Source: CAZXIY01 sp964640935
GTDB lineage: Archaea > Thermoplasmatota > Thermoplasmata > Methanomassiliicoccales > Methanomethylophilaceae
Direction of reading: 5' to 3'
DNA: 31,772 nt
Assembly: GCA_964640935.1 (NCBI GenBank)
Contig: CAZXIY010000003.1
Span: 1-31,772, forward strand
Shown here: piece after piece, positions 16,028-24,594 of the stretch
How positions within the stretch are numbered: position 1 is the first letter of the stretch
How the letters are laid out: each line of letters begins with the position of its first letter
Position numbers and translations under genes: made by a program
Notes under the pieces: generated by a model
What the model was told of the DNA's origin: nothing
The model's database searches: none
What the model saw: the letters and a program-made list of their open reading frames with translations, nothing else

Positions 16028-16035
16028 TTTTAATT
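16028..16035 (+). promoter_or_regulatory. TATA box for the TPR gene
   Basis: TTTTAATT is centred 27 bases before the ATG at 16059. This argues for that start and against the in-frame ATG at 15963. Confidence 0.45.
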
Positions 16036-16058
16036 CGGTTCATGGCCTGTACCGTGCG

Positions 16059-16910
16059 ATGGCCTTCGAGAAAGAGTTCGACGAGATACGCCTTGACATC
16101 CAAAAGGAGAGATATGCGGCGGTCGCGCCCGCTGTGGATAAGATAATTTCGGAATGCGGCAGGGATTTGCCGACGATGCTGAAATGTGCATCGCTCCTGA
16201 AATCTATCGACAACGAGGACAAATGCCAAGAGATAGTGGACGAGGTCATCGACTCTGTCCCCGAAGACAGGGAATCAAGATATGAGATCGCCATTGCGAT
16301 AAGGAGCCTGGGCAGAGGCGAGGAGGCGTACGAACTCATGAAAGGGATGAAGGACGATGCCTCGAAGAAATCCGAGATTGCACGCACTCTGACAACGATC
16401 GGAGAATACGAAGAGGCCCTTGCTCTGATGCAGACAATCGGCCGTCTGTCGCTGAAGGACAGGTTCCTTCTCTGCGACATCCTATGTTCTGTCGGGGAGT
16501 ACGGCAAGGCATTGGACGAGGCCCAGAATATCATCGACGAATGCGGATGCTCGTATGACACTATGGCGAACATATGCTCTGTCATGATCAGGATGGGGCA
16601 CAACAAGGAAGCCGTGAAATATGCCCGTTCGCAACTTAAGGATGACAAGAAGAGCGCAGATTCTTTGGCTCTTGCCGCTTATGTGATGTGGATCAACGGG
16701 AAGACCCCGGCTGCCGCAAACTTCGCCAACCGTGCCCTTCAGAAGGATTACGGCCATATCGGTGCCCTGGAGATCATGGCGATGTGTTTGGTCGAGAAGA
16801 AGAAATACCCTCAGGCGAAGTTGCTTGCGGGAGCGATAAACGAGAAAGATCCGGCCAACCCTGCCGTGATAAGGATCCTTGATGCGTGCCGCGATGCGTC
16901 CAGGGCCTAA
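16059..16910 (+). CDS. tetratricopeptide (TPR) repeat protein
   Basis: 283 residues, almost wholly helical, with repeated TPR-like pairs: for example RYEIAIAIRSLGRGEEAYEL, then IARTLTTIGEYEEALALM, then LCDILCSVGEYGKALDEA, ICSVMIRMGHNKEAVKYA, and AAYVMWINGKTPAAANFA. Spacing is near 33-34 residues and the small/large residue pattern (G, A, Y) fits. TPR proteins are scaffolds for protein contacts; no enzymatic domain, signal peptide or membrane segment is seen. The frame is open to 15963, but the extra 32 residues look unlike TPR sequence and a TATA box lies inside them. It is divergent from the PARIS-like pair and convergent with trkA. Partner unknown. Confidence 0.75.
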   Translation: MAFEKEFDEIRLDIQKERYAAVAPAVDKIISECGRDLPTMLKCASLLKSIDNEDKCQEIVDEVIDSVPEDRESRYEIAIAIRSLGRGEEAYELMKGMKDDASKKSEIARTLTTIGEYEEALALMQTIGRLSLKDRFLLCDILCSVGEYGKALDEAQNIIDECGCSYDTMANICSVMIRMGHNKEAVKYARSQLKDDKKSADSLALAAYVMWINGKTPAAANFANRALQKDYGHIGALEIMAMCLVEKKKYPQAKLLAGAINEKDPANPAVIRILDACRDASRA

Positions 16911-16946
16911 GACCTATATCTGCAAGACGCGACCGAAGTTCAGTGT

Positions 16947-18287
16947 TCACAGGTTCACATCTATCGATGTCCCGAAGAGTCTCTCAAGCTTGTTCAGATT
17001 GACATCGAACGTGAATAAAAGCACTTTGTCCCCCGACCTGAACTGAGTGTCCATGCGCGGGTATATTGCCTTCCCTTCGCGCATGATGCATGCGACACGC
17101 GAGCCGTCCGGAAGACGTACGTCTCCGAGATGGACATCGACAAGTCTGGATTTCGGACCTACGTTGACGCTGAAGAAGAGCTCGCCCTCATGCTTCATCC
17201 TCAGAATGGCCTGTTCATCCGATATGAGGGTCTTTGTTATCTCGTTGGCCACGATACGGTGGTTCCCGACAGTTGTCTTTATGCCGGTGTAGTCGAAAAT
17301 ATCCTCGTACTCCATCATGGAGTATCTGGAGATGATCTTGAATGCCCCCAGTTTTTTGGCCATCAGACAGGCCAGCAGATTGGTCTCATCCGTATGCGTC
17401 ATGGCCGCGAAAACATCGGTCCTGCCAACATTCTCCGATTTCAGGAGATGCGGATCCACGCCGCTCCCGTTGACGATAATGGCGCTGGTGAAATCTCTTG
17501 CGAGCCTCTTGCATCTTTCAGAGTTCGGTTCGATTAGTTTGACGTATCTCTTTTTAGACTCAAGGATCTTCGCCAACTGTGTTCCGGCAATACCGCCTCC
17601 GACGATAACGAACTCGCCCGCGTCGCGAACGACGCCCATCATGGTGTTGAAATCGCGGATGCCTTCCGGGCTTCCGAGAACGCACATCTTGTCGTCCACG
17701 TGGATCTCCGTCGTCTCGCAGTTCAGGATGGTCTCCTCGTCGCGGTAAATGGCTACCACCGTGCATTCATTCGGTATGTCCAGATTTATGACGACTTTCC
17801 CGACCACATTCGTGTTGTCTTTGGTGACCTCGAATGTGGCGAGGCCCATGTTCATCGATTCTATCGATTCGTAGTCGACGGCGTTCTCCAACAGTGCCAG
17901 TTCAGCTACCTTGTTCGCGGTGATTATTTCAGGCGATATAACTTGGTCAACGATATCCGGGGTCGCGCTCTCGATGAAATCCGGATCCTTGACCCTTGCG
18001 ATGGTCTTGATCTCCGGTTTGATATGCTTGCTGATCATCGATATGAAAAGGTTCTTGTCATCGCAGTTCGTTGTGCTGATCACGATATCCGCGTTAATGC
18101 GCGTTATAGCTTCTTCGAGCGTTCTCGGGCTGGATCCGTCCTCGAGAAGGACCGAAACGTTGAGCAGACTCTTCGCCGTCTCCACTCTTGACTTATCGTT
18201 ATCGATGATCATGACGTCATGTAACGGCGAAAGGACTTCTGCCGCCGTGAAACCCACACTTCCAGCACCTACTATGATTATGTTCAC
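16947..18287 (-). CDS. trkA: Trk/Ktr potassium uptake regulatory protein TrkA
   Basis: 446 residues with the duplicated RCK layout of TrkA. The first Rossmann unit has GAGSVG (7-12) and the NAD-ribose aspartate Asp29 in MIIDND; the first RCK_C part follows; the second Rossmann unit starts at EFVIVGGGIAGTQLAKIL near residue 230; the second RCK_C part ends the protein (DVHLGDVRLPDGSRV, then FRSGDKVLLF). It sits on the cytoplasmic side of a TrkH/KtrB-type potassium channel and gates it in response to nucleotides. No channel gene is in the window. The start codon is GTG, preceded six bases upstream by an AGAGGGAT ribosome-binding sequence; a TATA box at 18343-18350 gives a leader of about 30 bases. 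Confidence 0.93.
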   Translation of the reverse strand: MNIIIVGAGSVGFTAAEVLSPLHDVMIIDNDKSRVETAKSLLNVSVLLEDGSSPRTLEEAITRINADIVISTTNCDDKNLFISMISKHIKPEIKTIARVKDPDFIESATPDIVDQVISPEIITANKVAELALLENAVDYESIESMNMGLATFEVTKDNTNVVGKVVINLDIPNECTVVAIYRDEETILNCETTEIHVDDKMCVLGSPEGIRDFNTMMGVVRDAGEFVIVGGGIAGTQLAKILESKKRYVKLIEPNSERCKRLARDFTSAIIVNGSGVDPHLLKSENVGRTDVFAAMTHTDETNLLACLMAKKLGAFKIISRYSMMEYEDIFDYTGIKTTVGNHRIVANEITKTLISDEQAILRMKHEGELFFSVNVGPKSRLVDVHLGDVRLPDGSRVACIMREGKAIYPRMDTQFRSGDKVLLFTFDVNLNKLERLFGTSIDVNL

Positions 18288-18342
18288 GGGATCCCTCTGC
18301 GACCGGGCGACGTTGCGTTCCGCGCCCGTTCCGGTATCATCC

Positions 18343-18350
18343 GATATAAT
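18343..18350 (-). promoter_or_regulatory. TATA box for trkA
   Basis: ATTATATC on the minus strand, about 59 bases before the GTG start. It implies a start site near 18320 and a short leader that contains the ribosome-binding sequence. It fits a leadered message, unlike most genes here. Confidence 0.45.
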
Positions 18351-18470
18351 TGCAACGTATTAATACAGCACGCAAAGTTGCGGAGGAACGCATTGCTTAA
18401 CATCCCCGGTCTGGCTGTGCAGAACGATCCTATATGCGAACATCGGTGCAGATTGCTGCAACAGTTCAAC

Positions 18471-18477
18471 TATATAT
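18471..18477 (+). promoter_or_regulatory. TATA box for the winged-helix regulator
   Basis: TATATAT is centred 27 bases before the ATG at 18501. It fixes the start and implies a leaderless message. The preceding gap also holds the perfect palindrome GTATTAATAC at 18357-18366, which could be a further element or an operator between trkA and this gene. Confidence 0.6.
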
Positions 18478-18500
18478 CCGATGAGGGTGCTCCACAAACA

Positions 18501-19259
18501 ATGGCAGAGGACCAAAAATTGAACACCGTTGTCTATTCCGGCGATGACGGACTCGTTTTCATCAGCAACGCCGTCAGGATAAGGATAATGGATGAATTGG
18601 AGAACGGGGACATCTCCATGAGCGATCTCTGCAGAGCTTTGGACAGACCGCAGTCGACGGTATCGGCGGCGGTAAACGATCTGATATCGGAGCATGTCCT
18701 GACGATGTACGCAGATGAGAACGACGGGAGCAAACGCAAGATCGGCCTCGCATCCAGGAGGCAATTCGTCATTGACAGGCCCATGCCATCTGTGGCCCCA
18801 TCCATTGACAGCACACTGCTCGGCGTCATCACCGGTGACACGGACTTCTATTACGGTATACTTGTGACCGTTTTCACATGCTTCAAGGGAATGGGTCTGA
18901 ACATCCTGCCGTTCGCCGGGAACGTCGGGACAATGTTCGGTAATTTCATGTCAGATAGGATGAAATCCATGAAGATGGAGGACATAATCGGGGAGATCTC
19001 CGCGTTCTACGAGAAGAACGGGATAGGCAAGATGACAGTGGTCACTTTCGTTCCGCTGACACTGACCGTCGAGAAGAGTTTCAATACGACTGAGGGGGCA
19101 TCAGAACTATTCTCGGAATTCACTCAGAACCTGTTCAAATCGATCTTCATGAAGCGGTTGAACAAAGAGTTCGTTACAAGGCCGTTCGTTCCGGAAGGTC
19201 TGGTAAAAGGTTCCTACGGATTCACAGTAGAGTCCAAAGATTCTCTGAAGCAGATGTGA
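18501..19259 (+). CDS. winged-helix (ArsR-like) transcription regulator with a C-terminal sensor-like domain
   Basis: 252 residues. Residues about 20-90 form a winged helix: ISNAVRIRIMDELENGDISM, then SDLCRALDRPQSTVSAAVND (recognition helix), then a wing with SKRKIGLASRR. The remaining 160 residues have no repeat or catalytic motif I recognise. They look like a globular ligand-sensing domain (TDFYYGILVTVFTCFKGMG, then KNGIGKMTVVTFVPLTLTVE), perhaps V4R-like, but this is a guess. The signal and target genes are unknown; it may control itself or the divergent trkA. The longer frame from the TTG at 18378 was refused because of the TATA box at 18471. Confidence 0.72.
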   Translation: MAEDQKLNTVVYSGDDGLVFISNAVRIRIMDELENGDISMSDLCRALDRPQSTVSAAVNDLISEHVLTMYADENDGSKRKIGLASRRQFVIDRPMPSVAPSIDSTLLGVITGDTDFYYGILVTVFTCFKGMGLNILPFAGNVGTMFGNFMSDRMKSMKMEDIIGEISAFYEKNGIGKMTVVTFVPLTLTVEKSFNTTEGASELFSEFTQNLFKSIFMKRLNKEFVTRPFVPEGLVKGSYGFTVESKDSLKQM

Positions 19260-19444
19260 AAGGGATACGGAAACGCGGACATCGAGGGGGTATCAGGGGT
19301 GATACTTCTGATCCAAGCCGTGTCTGCCATGCAGATCTTTGGGGGAATACGGTCACTTCCGAGCCCCTTTCACGGCAACCCCTTATGCTTTCCTATAAAT
19401 AGGTTTCCCGCGAGAATATACCGCCGATCTGTACCCAAACAGTG

Positions 19445-19546
19445 ATGTTGACGATATCATGCTTCCGCATCGGCGAACCGAAGACGCGCGTGATATGTGA
19501 GATTCAAACGATTTTTTCGATCGATCGGATCATTCGTGCCGTATGA
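19445..19546 (+). CDS. possible 33-residue small protein (doubtful)
   Basis: An ATG frame of 33 codons lies about 20 bases after the expected start site of the TATA element at 19392-19403. The product opens MLTISCFRIGEPKTRV and ends FSIDRIIRAV. It has no histidine run, so it is not a histidine leader peptide for hisD. No ribosome-binding sequence is evident. It may be chance. Confidence 0.15.
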   Translation: MLTISCFRIGEPKTRVICEIQTIFSIDRIIRAV

Positions 19547-19576
19547 TACAAAGCACAGGCGTCGTACGTGGCGATA

Positions 19577-19584
19577 TTTTATAT
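19577..19584 (+). promoter_or_regulatory. TATA box for hisD
   Basis: TTTTATAT is centred 27-28 bases before the ATG at 19608. It fixes the hisD start and suggests a leaderless message. Confidence 0.6.
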
Positions 19585-19607
19585 CGGTCCTTTGTAATCG
19601 AAGATTC

Positions 19608-20870
19608 ATGTGGCAACAGCTCGAAGAAGGATTCTGGCAGAAAAACCGTGCGTCTAAGACGGACTCGGTGATGAAGAACGTTTCTGATATAATCGAACAG
19701 GTCAGGAACGGCGGAGACAAAGCTATCATCGAGCTGACAGAGAAGTTCGATAAGGTGAAGCTCACGAAACTCGCCGTTTCGCGCGAGGAGATCGAGGATG
19801 CGTATGAGAAAGTGGATCCCGAACTCGTAGAAGAGCTGGAAAACGCCGCATTCAACATACAGAGATTCCATGAGATGCAGCTGCCGAAGAGCCTGTGGCT
19901 CACAGAGATCGAACCCGGCATAACTCTCGGTGTTAAGACCACGCCTCTGGAGAGGGTGGGCTGCTACATACCCGGCGGAAGGGCGTCATATCCTTCTACT
20001 GCCCTGATGAGCATCATACCTGCCCGCGTCGCAGGCGTGGATGAGGTCATTTGCTGCACCCCCGCTCCGGTGAATCCGGCGACCCTCGTGGCGATGGACA
20101 TCGCTGGAGCGGACGAGATATACACGATCGGAGGCGTTCAGGCAATAGCCGGTATGGCCCTCGGATCGGAGTCGATAGAGCCTGTCCAGAAGATCGTCGG
20201 ACCGGGAAATGTCTACGTGACCGCGGCCAAGATGATACTCAGAGGCAAGGTCGAGATAGACTTCCCTGCAGGTCCGAGCGAGATCGGAGTGCTGGCGGAC
20301 AGGACGGCCAATGCCAAGTTCGTTGCATCCGACATAATCGCACAGGCGGAGCATGACCCTTCATCGGCATCCGTGCTTGTGACCGATGATGCGAAGTTCG
20401 CGGAAAAGATAGGAAAGGAGATCGAGGCCCAGGTCAAGAACGCGCCGCGTGCGGAGATAATCAATGCGGCCATGAAGAACTCCGGTTATGTGTTGGCGGA
20501 TTCGATGGATCACGCCATAGAGATCATGAACGAGATGGCGCCCGAGCACCTCTCGATACAGACTGCCGACCCGCTCGACACCCTTGGGAAAGTAACCAAT
20601 GCGGGGTCGATATTCATTGGGCCGTATACGCCGGTGGCTGCAGGGGATTATGCATCCGGGACCAACCACATACTCCCGACGGCCGGAAATTCCAAGATAT
20701 TCTCCGGTCTGAACGTATCGCACTTCATCAAGACCTCGACGGTCCAGATGCTGACCAAAGAGGGTCTCGAAGATCTCGCTCCCACCATAAGGAAGATATC
20801 GACTTCGGAAGGACTCCACGCCCACTGCAATTCGGTGAATGTCAGATTGCCGAAAGAGAAAGAGAACTGA
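19608..20870 (+). CDS. hisD: histidinol dehydrogenase
   Basis: 420 residues from the ATG at 19608. It oxidises L-histidinol to L-histidine in two NAD-dependent steps, the last in histidine synthesis. All key residues are present at a constant offset of 13 from the E. coli enzyme: zinc ligands Gln246, His249, Asp347 and His406, and the catalytic pair Glu313-His314. Signature stretches are CYIPGGRASYPSTALM, GPGNVYVTAAK, FPAGPSEIGVLAD and AGDYASGTNHILPT. No other his gene is nearby, so the pathway is scattered in this genome. The frame is open upstream to 19497, but those codons precede the TATA box and are basic and unlike HisD. A G+C-rich hairpin follows the stop. Confidence 0.96.
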   Translation: MWQQLEEGFWQKNRASKTDSVMKNVSDIIEQVRNGGDKAIIELTEKFDKVKLTKLAVSREEIEDAYEKVDPELVEELENAAFNIQRFHEMQLPKSLWLTEIEPGITLGVKTTPLERVGCYIPGGRASYPSTALMSIIPARVAGVDEVICCTPAPVNPATLVAMDIAGADEIYTIGGVQAIAGMALGSESIEPVQKIVGPGNVYVTAAKMILRGKVEIDFPAGPSEIGVLADRTANAKFVASDIIAQAEHDPSSASVLVTDDAKFAEKIGKEIEAQVKNAPRAEIINAAMKNSGYVLADSMDHAIEIMNEMAPEHLSIQTADPLDTLGKVTNAGSIFIGPYTPVAAGDYASGTNHILPTAGNSKIFSGLNVSHFIKTSTVQMLTKEGLEDLAPTIRKISTSEGLHAHCNSVNVRLPKEKEN

Positions 20871-20879
20871 TCCGCACTC

Positions 20880-20904
20880 GGCGGGGTCGCCCGTCGGCCC
20901 CGCC
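20880..20904 (+). terminator. G+C-rich hairpin after hisD
   Basis: GGCGGGG at 20880-20886 pairs with CCCCGCC at 20898-20904 across an 11-base loop, nine bases after the hisD stop. No T-run follows directly, so it is a terminator-like stem or an RNA 3' end stabiliser, not a proven terminator. Confidence 0.5.
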
Positions 20905-20920
20905 TAGACGCCTCAGTGGA

Positions 20921-20929
20921 ATTTATTAT
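20921..20929 (+). promoter_or_regulatory. TATA box for ppk1-ppx-larC
   Basis: ATTTATTAT is centred about 33 bases before the ppk1 ATG. A GAGGAG ribosome-binding sequence at 20944-20949 lies eight bases before that ATG, so the message may have a very short leader that does or does not include it. Confidence 0.5.
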
Positions 20930-20957
20930 CATGCAGTCCGATTGAGGAGCGACCCAT

Positions 20958-23021
20958 ATGCCTGAAACAGACCTCTACGATCCGAAACTGTACATCAACA
21001 GGGAGATGTCCTGGCTGGAGTTCAACAAGAGATGTCTCAGCGAAGCTGAAAATCGCGATACTCCGCTGCTGGAGAGAGTGAAGTTCTTGGCGATATGCTA
21101 CAACAATCTAGACGAGTTCTTTATGATCCGCGTTCCGGGTCTGATGCTGCAGGCAACCACAGGCGTGTCGATGATCACGCCGGACTATCTTGACAGCACG
21201 ACGGTCCTGGCCCAGATAACCGATACGGTGAAATCCCTTGTGAAGAGGTATGATTCGTGCTGGAGGAGTATCAAGAGATCGCTTTCCAAAGAGGGCATCA
21301 GGATATTGAAGATCGATGACTTCACGGACGATCAGAAATCGTGGATAAGGAAATTCTACGTCACCAGGGTGCACGCCCTCCTTACTCCTTTGGCGCTGGA
21401 TGTTTCGCATCCGTTCCCGTTCATATCCAACAATTCCCTGAATCTTGCATTCAAGCTCAGAAAGGACGGCGAGGTCGTCTACGCAAGGATCAAGGTCCCG
21501 ACGCCTCTGTTCGGAAGGTTCATACAGGTCCCGTCCGCAGACGGCACGAAGGACTTCGTCATGATAGAGGATATAATCAGGGATTCATCCCAGCTCCTCT
21601 TCCCCGGATTGCAGGTCGTAGGGGCGTATGCGTTCTGCGTCACCAGGAATGCCGACGTGAAGGTCACCATCGACGAGGCGTGCGATCTTATGTCGGCCGT
21701 GGAGGAGAGTCTCGGAGACCGCGACAGCGGATTCCCGGTCAGGATGTCCGTCGAATCCAGCATGCCCAAGGACATGGCCCTTCTTTTCGGAAGGAATCTG
21801 AAACTTAAGGCACAGCAGATAAGCACGAGCAAAGAGGCGCTTTCGCTCTCCGCGCTGTGGCAGATCGCAAACCTCAACTATCCCAACCTCAAAGAGAAAC
21901 CTCTCACACCGTACACGCCTCCGGAACTGGACGAGAAGAACAACATATTCGAGGAACTGAAGAACAGGGATTGGATACTCTACCATCCGTATGAATCCTT
22001 CAGCACCATAATCAGGTTCATACATGACGCGGCCGTCGATCCCTCTGTTCAGAGCATCAAGATATGTTTGTACAGGGTCGGCAAGGATCCGTCGATATTC
22101 GAGGCCCTTAAGGCAGCCAGGGAGCAGGGAAAGACCGTGTCCGTCCTGATGGAGCTCCGTGCCAAGTTCGACGAGAACAGGAACATCCAATGGGCAAAGG
22201 ATCTCGAGAGCATAGGCGTCCACGTCGTCTACGGACCTATAGATCTGAAGGTGCATTCGAAACTGCTCCAGGTCGTCAGGCTTGAAGGGGATTCTCTCGT
22301 CAGATACACGCATATGAGTTCGGGCAACTACAACGTCAGTACAGCCAGACAATATGCGGACATATCGTTCCTGACTGCGAATCAGGAGATAGGGGAGGAC
22401 GTCGGCGAGCTTTTCAACGCTCTCACGGGCTATTTCGGACCAAGGGAATACCACCATCTGCTAGTGGCTCCGATAACTCTCAAAAAGGCTCTCATAGAGA
22501 AGATCGACCGTGAGATCGAGAATCAGAAGGCTCACGGCAACGGTCTCATCGTTATGAAAGCGAATGGACTGATCGATGCAGACATCATCGCGTCGCTCTA
22601 CCGTGCATCCATGGCCGGAGTGGAGATCAAACTGAATATCAGGGGTCTATGCTGTCTCCGCCCGGGTGTCCCCGGCATCTCAGACAACATCATGGTCACA
22701 AGCATAGTCGACAGATTCCTCGAGCATTCGAGGATCTATTATTTCGCGAACAACGACTCGCCGGAGATGTATATGGGGTCATCGGATATGATGCCGAGGA
22801 ACCTGATGGCAAGGGTGGAGGTCCTGTTCCCTGTCCTGGACAAGGAGATGATGGTCCTCATACGCGAGAATATACTCAAGATCCATTTTGCCGACAATGT
22901 CAAGGCAAAGATGCTACTCTCCGACGGATCCTATGTGCCGGTCCCGAAGAACGGCCGCAACAAGATCCGTTCGCAGCAGTGGTTCATCGATAACAGGGGA
23001 ATATGGCATGGAAGGACCTGA
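20958..23021 (+). CDS. ppk1: polyphosphate kinase 1
   Basis: 687 residues, the normal length. It reversibly moves the terminal phosphate of ATP to polyphosphate. The order is the N-domain (YINREMSWLEFNKRCLSEA, then NNLDEFFMIRVPGL), the head domain, and two phospholipase D-like C-domains. The phosphorylated and catalytic histidines are His433 (LKVHSKLL) and His452 (RYTHMSSGNYN), 19 apart as in E. coli (435/454). The basic tunnel residues are also likely kept in KICLYRVGKDPSIF and VLMELRAKFDENRNIQW. It is the first gene of a chain with ppx and larC. Ppk1 in archaea is patchy and often acquired from bacteria. Confidence 0.96.
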   Translation: MPETDLYDPKLYINREMSWLEFNKRCLSEAENRDTPLLERVKFLAICYNNLDEFFMIRVPGLMLQATTGVSMITPDYLDSTTVLAQITDTVKSLVKRYDSCWRSIKRSLSKEGIRILKIDDFTDDQKSWIRKFYVTRVHALLTPLALDVSHPFPFISNNSLNLAFKLRKDGEVVYARIKVPTPLFGRFIQVPSADGTKDFVMIEDIIRDSSQLLFPGLQVVGAYAFCVTRNADVKVTIDEACDLMSAVEESLGDRDSGFPVRMSVESSMPKDMALLFGRNLKLKAQQISTSKEALSLSALWQIANLNYPNLKEKPLTPYTPPELDEKNNIFEELKNRDWILYHPYESFSTIIRFIHDAAVDPSVQSIKICLYRVGKDPSIFEALKAAREQGKTVSVLMELRAKFDENRNIQWAKDLESIGVHVVYGPIDLKVHSKLLQVVRLEGDSLVRYTHMSSGNYNVSTARQYADISFLTANQEIGEDVGELFNALTGYFGPREYHHLLVAPITLKKALIEKIDREIENQKAHGNGLIVMKANGLIDADIIASLYRASMAGVEIKLNIRGLCCLRPGVPGISDNIMVTSIVDRFLEHSRIYYFANNDSPEMYMGSSDMMPRNLMARVEVLFPVLDKEMMVLIRENILKIHFADNVKAKMLLSDGSYVPVPKNGRNKIRSQQWFIDNRGIWHGRT

Positions 23022-24594
23022 TTCGGACCCCGACATAGTGGGATTCATCGACGTGGGGACGAACTCCATCCACCTCCTGGTGGTCAAATTCGTTCCGGGT
23101 ACATCCGGGATCGAGATCGCTCAGGAAAGGGAGGTCGTCAGGCTGGGCAGGAGTCTGTACGGCGAAGGCGTGATCGACGAGGAGGCCATTGAGAAATCCC
23201 GTCTGGTCATAAAGTCGTTCGTGGAATATGCAAAGAAACAGGGGGCGAAGCAGGTCTTCGCCTTCGCTACATGTGCTGCCCGCGAAGCTACCAACTGCGG
23301 GGATCTTGTCAACGCTCTCCGGTCCGACGGACTGGATCTCAGGGTCATACCCGGCGAGGAGGAGGCCAGGCTGATAAAGCTCGGAGTCCTGGGGATAAAT
23401 GCTCCGCCTGAAAACACGTTGCTGATAGATATCGGCGGCGGGAGCACCGAGGTATCGATCTCCAAAGGGAGAGAGATACTTTTCTTGGACAGTATGCCGC
23501 TGGGGGCTGTCAGATACGCATACGGGTATCCCTATGATCCGATGGGTCCGCTCACATACGACGAGTATTCCAGCTATCAGCACAACATCGATATCAATTC
23601 ATATCATACGGTCAAGGAGATCAAAGACATCGGTTTCAAGAACGCGATCGGTTCGTCCGGAACGTTCGAGGCCCTGGCTGACATATGTTCTGCAGAAAGG
23701 GGGGACGGGGATCCTTCGCATGTCTCTCTTTCAGAGATAAGATCGCTCATGTCCAGACTCCGCTCTATGAACGGGAAGGAGAGGTGCCGCATACAGAAAC
23801 TGAATCCGAACCGCGTCGACATTATCGTTGCCGGCGGGGCGATCGCCGAGGAACTCATGACGCTCCTCGGGATAGAGGACATCAAGGTCAGCCATTACGG
23901 TCTGAAAGAAGGCATGAAGATAGACTATCTGCTGAATCACGGTGTCGTCAACATAGATGTGCGGGAATCGTCCGTGAGGGCCTTGGCATACAGGTGTCAA
24001 TACGACCGCGAGCATGCTGACCGCGTCAAGTACAATGCCATGGTGATATTCGACGGGCTCCGCGATATGGGCGTGCATTCTATGCCGGACGAGATGCGCG
24101 AACTCCTCGGGTATGCATGCGTTCTGCATGACATCGGCGAGTTCTTCAGCTATCAGAAACACCAGATCAATTCATTCAACATCATATTGAACTCCAGCAT
24201 GTTGGGGTTCAGCTACCGCGAGATAGCCACGATCGCACTCATCACCAGATTCCACCATAAAAAATTCCCGTCATCCCGCGACCAGCTGTTCTCGGAGCTC
24301 GGAATAACCGATCCGTCCGACATCCGCAAATGTATCGTGATGCTGAGGATGGCAGACGCGATCGACAGGCATCGTCTCGGGACCGTCGACGGGATATCTC
24401 TGCATATGGACGGCAGCAACATAGTTCTGGTCCTTTCGTCGGAGAGGAACATCGATATGGAGATATGGAAATTAGAGGAGATCGAGAAGGATTTCTCCGA
24501 TGTTTTCTCCAGAGGGCTTGCCATAGAGCGTGCCGAATGTCCTAACCATGGGGCGGATATTACCGGGCAAGGTGATGGGCATGGCGGGAAATGA
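23008..24594 (+). CDS. ppx: exopolyphosphatase, Ppx/GppA family
   Basis: 528 residues. The actin-like ATPase fold opens with VGFIDVGTNSIHLLVVKF, then FATCAAREATN and LLIDIGGGSTEVSI (phosphate-binding loops), then SSGTFEALAD. A C-terminal HD-type helical domain follows (YACVLHDIGEFFSYQKHQ, ITRFHHKKFPS). The enzyme removes phosphate from the ends of polyphosphate; some members also hydrolyse pppGpp. Its ATG lies 14 bases inside the end of ppk1, so synthesis and breakdown enzymes are coupled. The frame is open upstream to 22888, but that part is a shadow of ppk1. Confidence 0.94.
   Translation: MEGPDSDPDIVGFIDVGTNSIHLLVVKFVPGTSGIEIAQEREVVRLGRSLYGEGVIDEEAIEKSRLVIKSFVEYAKKQGAKQVFAFATCAAREATNCGDLVNALRSDGLDLRVIPGEEEARLIKLGVLGINAPPENTLLIDIGGGSTEVSISKGREILFLDSMPLGAVRYAYGYPYDPMGPLTYDEYSSYQHNIDINSYHTVKEIKDIGFKNAIGSSGTFEALADICSAERGDGDPSHVSLSEIRSLMSRLRSMNGKERCRIQKLNPNRVDIIVAGGAIAEELMTLLGIEDIKVSHYGLKEGMKIDYLLNHGVVNIDVRESSVRALAYRCQYDREHADRVKYNAMVIFDGLRDMGVHSMPDEMRELLGYACVLHDIGEFFSYQKHQINSFNIILNSSMLGFSYREIATIALITRFHHKKFPSSRDQLFSELGITDPSDIRKCIVMLRMADAIDRHRLGTVDGISLHMDGSNIVLVLSSERNIDMEIWKLEEIEKDFSDVFSRGLAIERAECPNHGADITGQGDGHGGK

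Larger units (their letters stand above)
19260..19607. other. 348-base stretch without a convincing gene; stem-loop and a TATA palindrome
   Basis: After the regulator stop there is a perfect stem GTATCA-4-TGATAC at 19290-19305, a possible terminator or RNA hairpin without a T-run. A strong, nearly palindromic TATA element CCTATAAATAGG lies at 19392-19403 and could start transcription in either direction. To its right is only a 33-codon frame (19445-19546); to its left, on the minus strand, the RNA would be G-rich with several short hairpins and no long frame. The hisD promoter ends the region. A small RNA is possible, but no known family was recognised. Confidence 0.4.

Noticed and set aside
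18378..18500. N-terminal extension of the winged-helix regulator from a TTG
   Set aside because: A strong TATA box at 18471-18477 lies inside it, 27 bases before the ATG at 18501.
19445..19546. Histidine leader peptide (attenuator) for hisD
   Set aside because: The small frame contains no histidine, and hisD has its own TATA box after it.
19497..19607. N-terminal extension of hisD
   Set aside because: The extra codons run through the TATA box and do not resemble HisD.
22888..23007. N-terminal extension of ppx inside ppk1
   Set aside because: The added residues are Arg/Ser-rich and only mirror ppk1 in another frame; the Ppx fold starts right after 23008.
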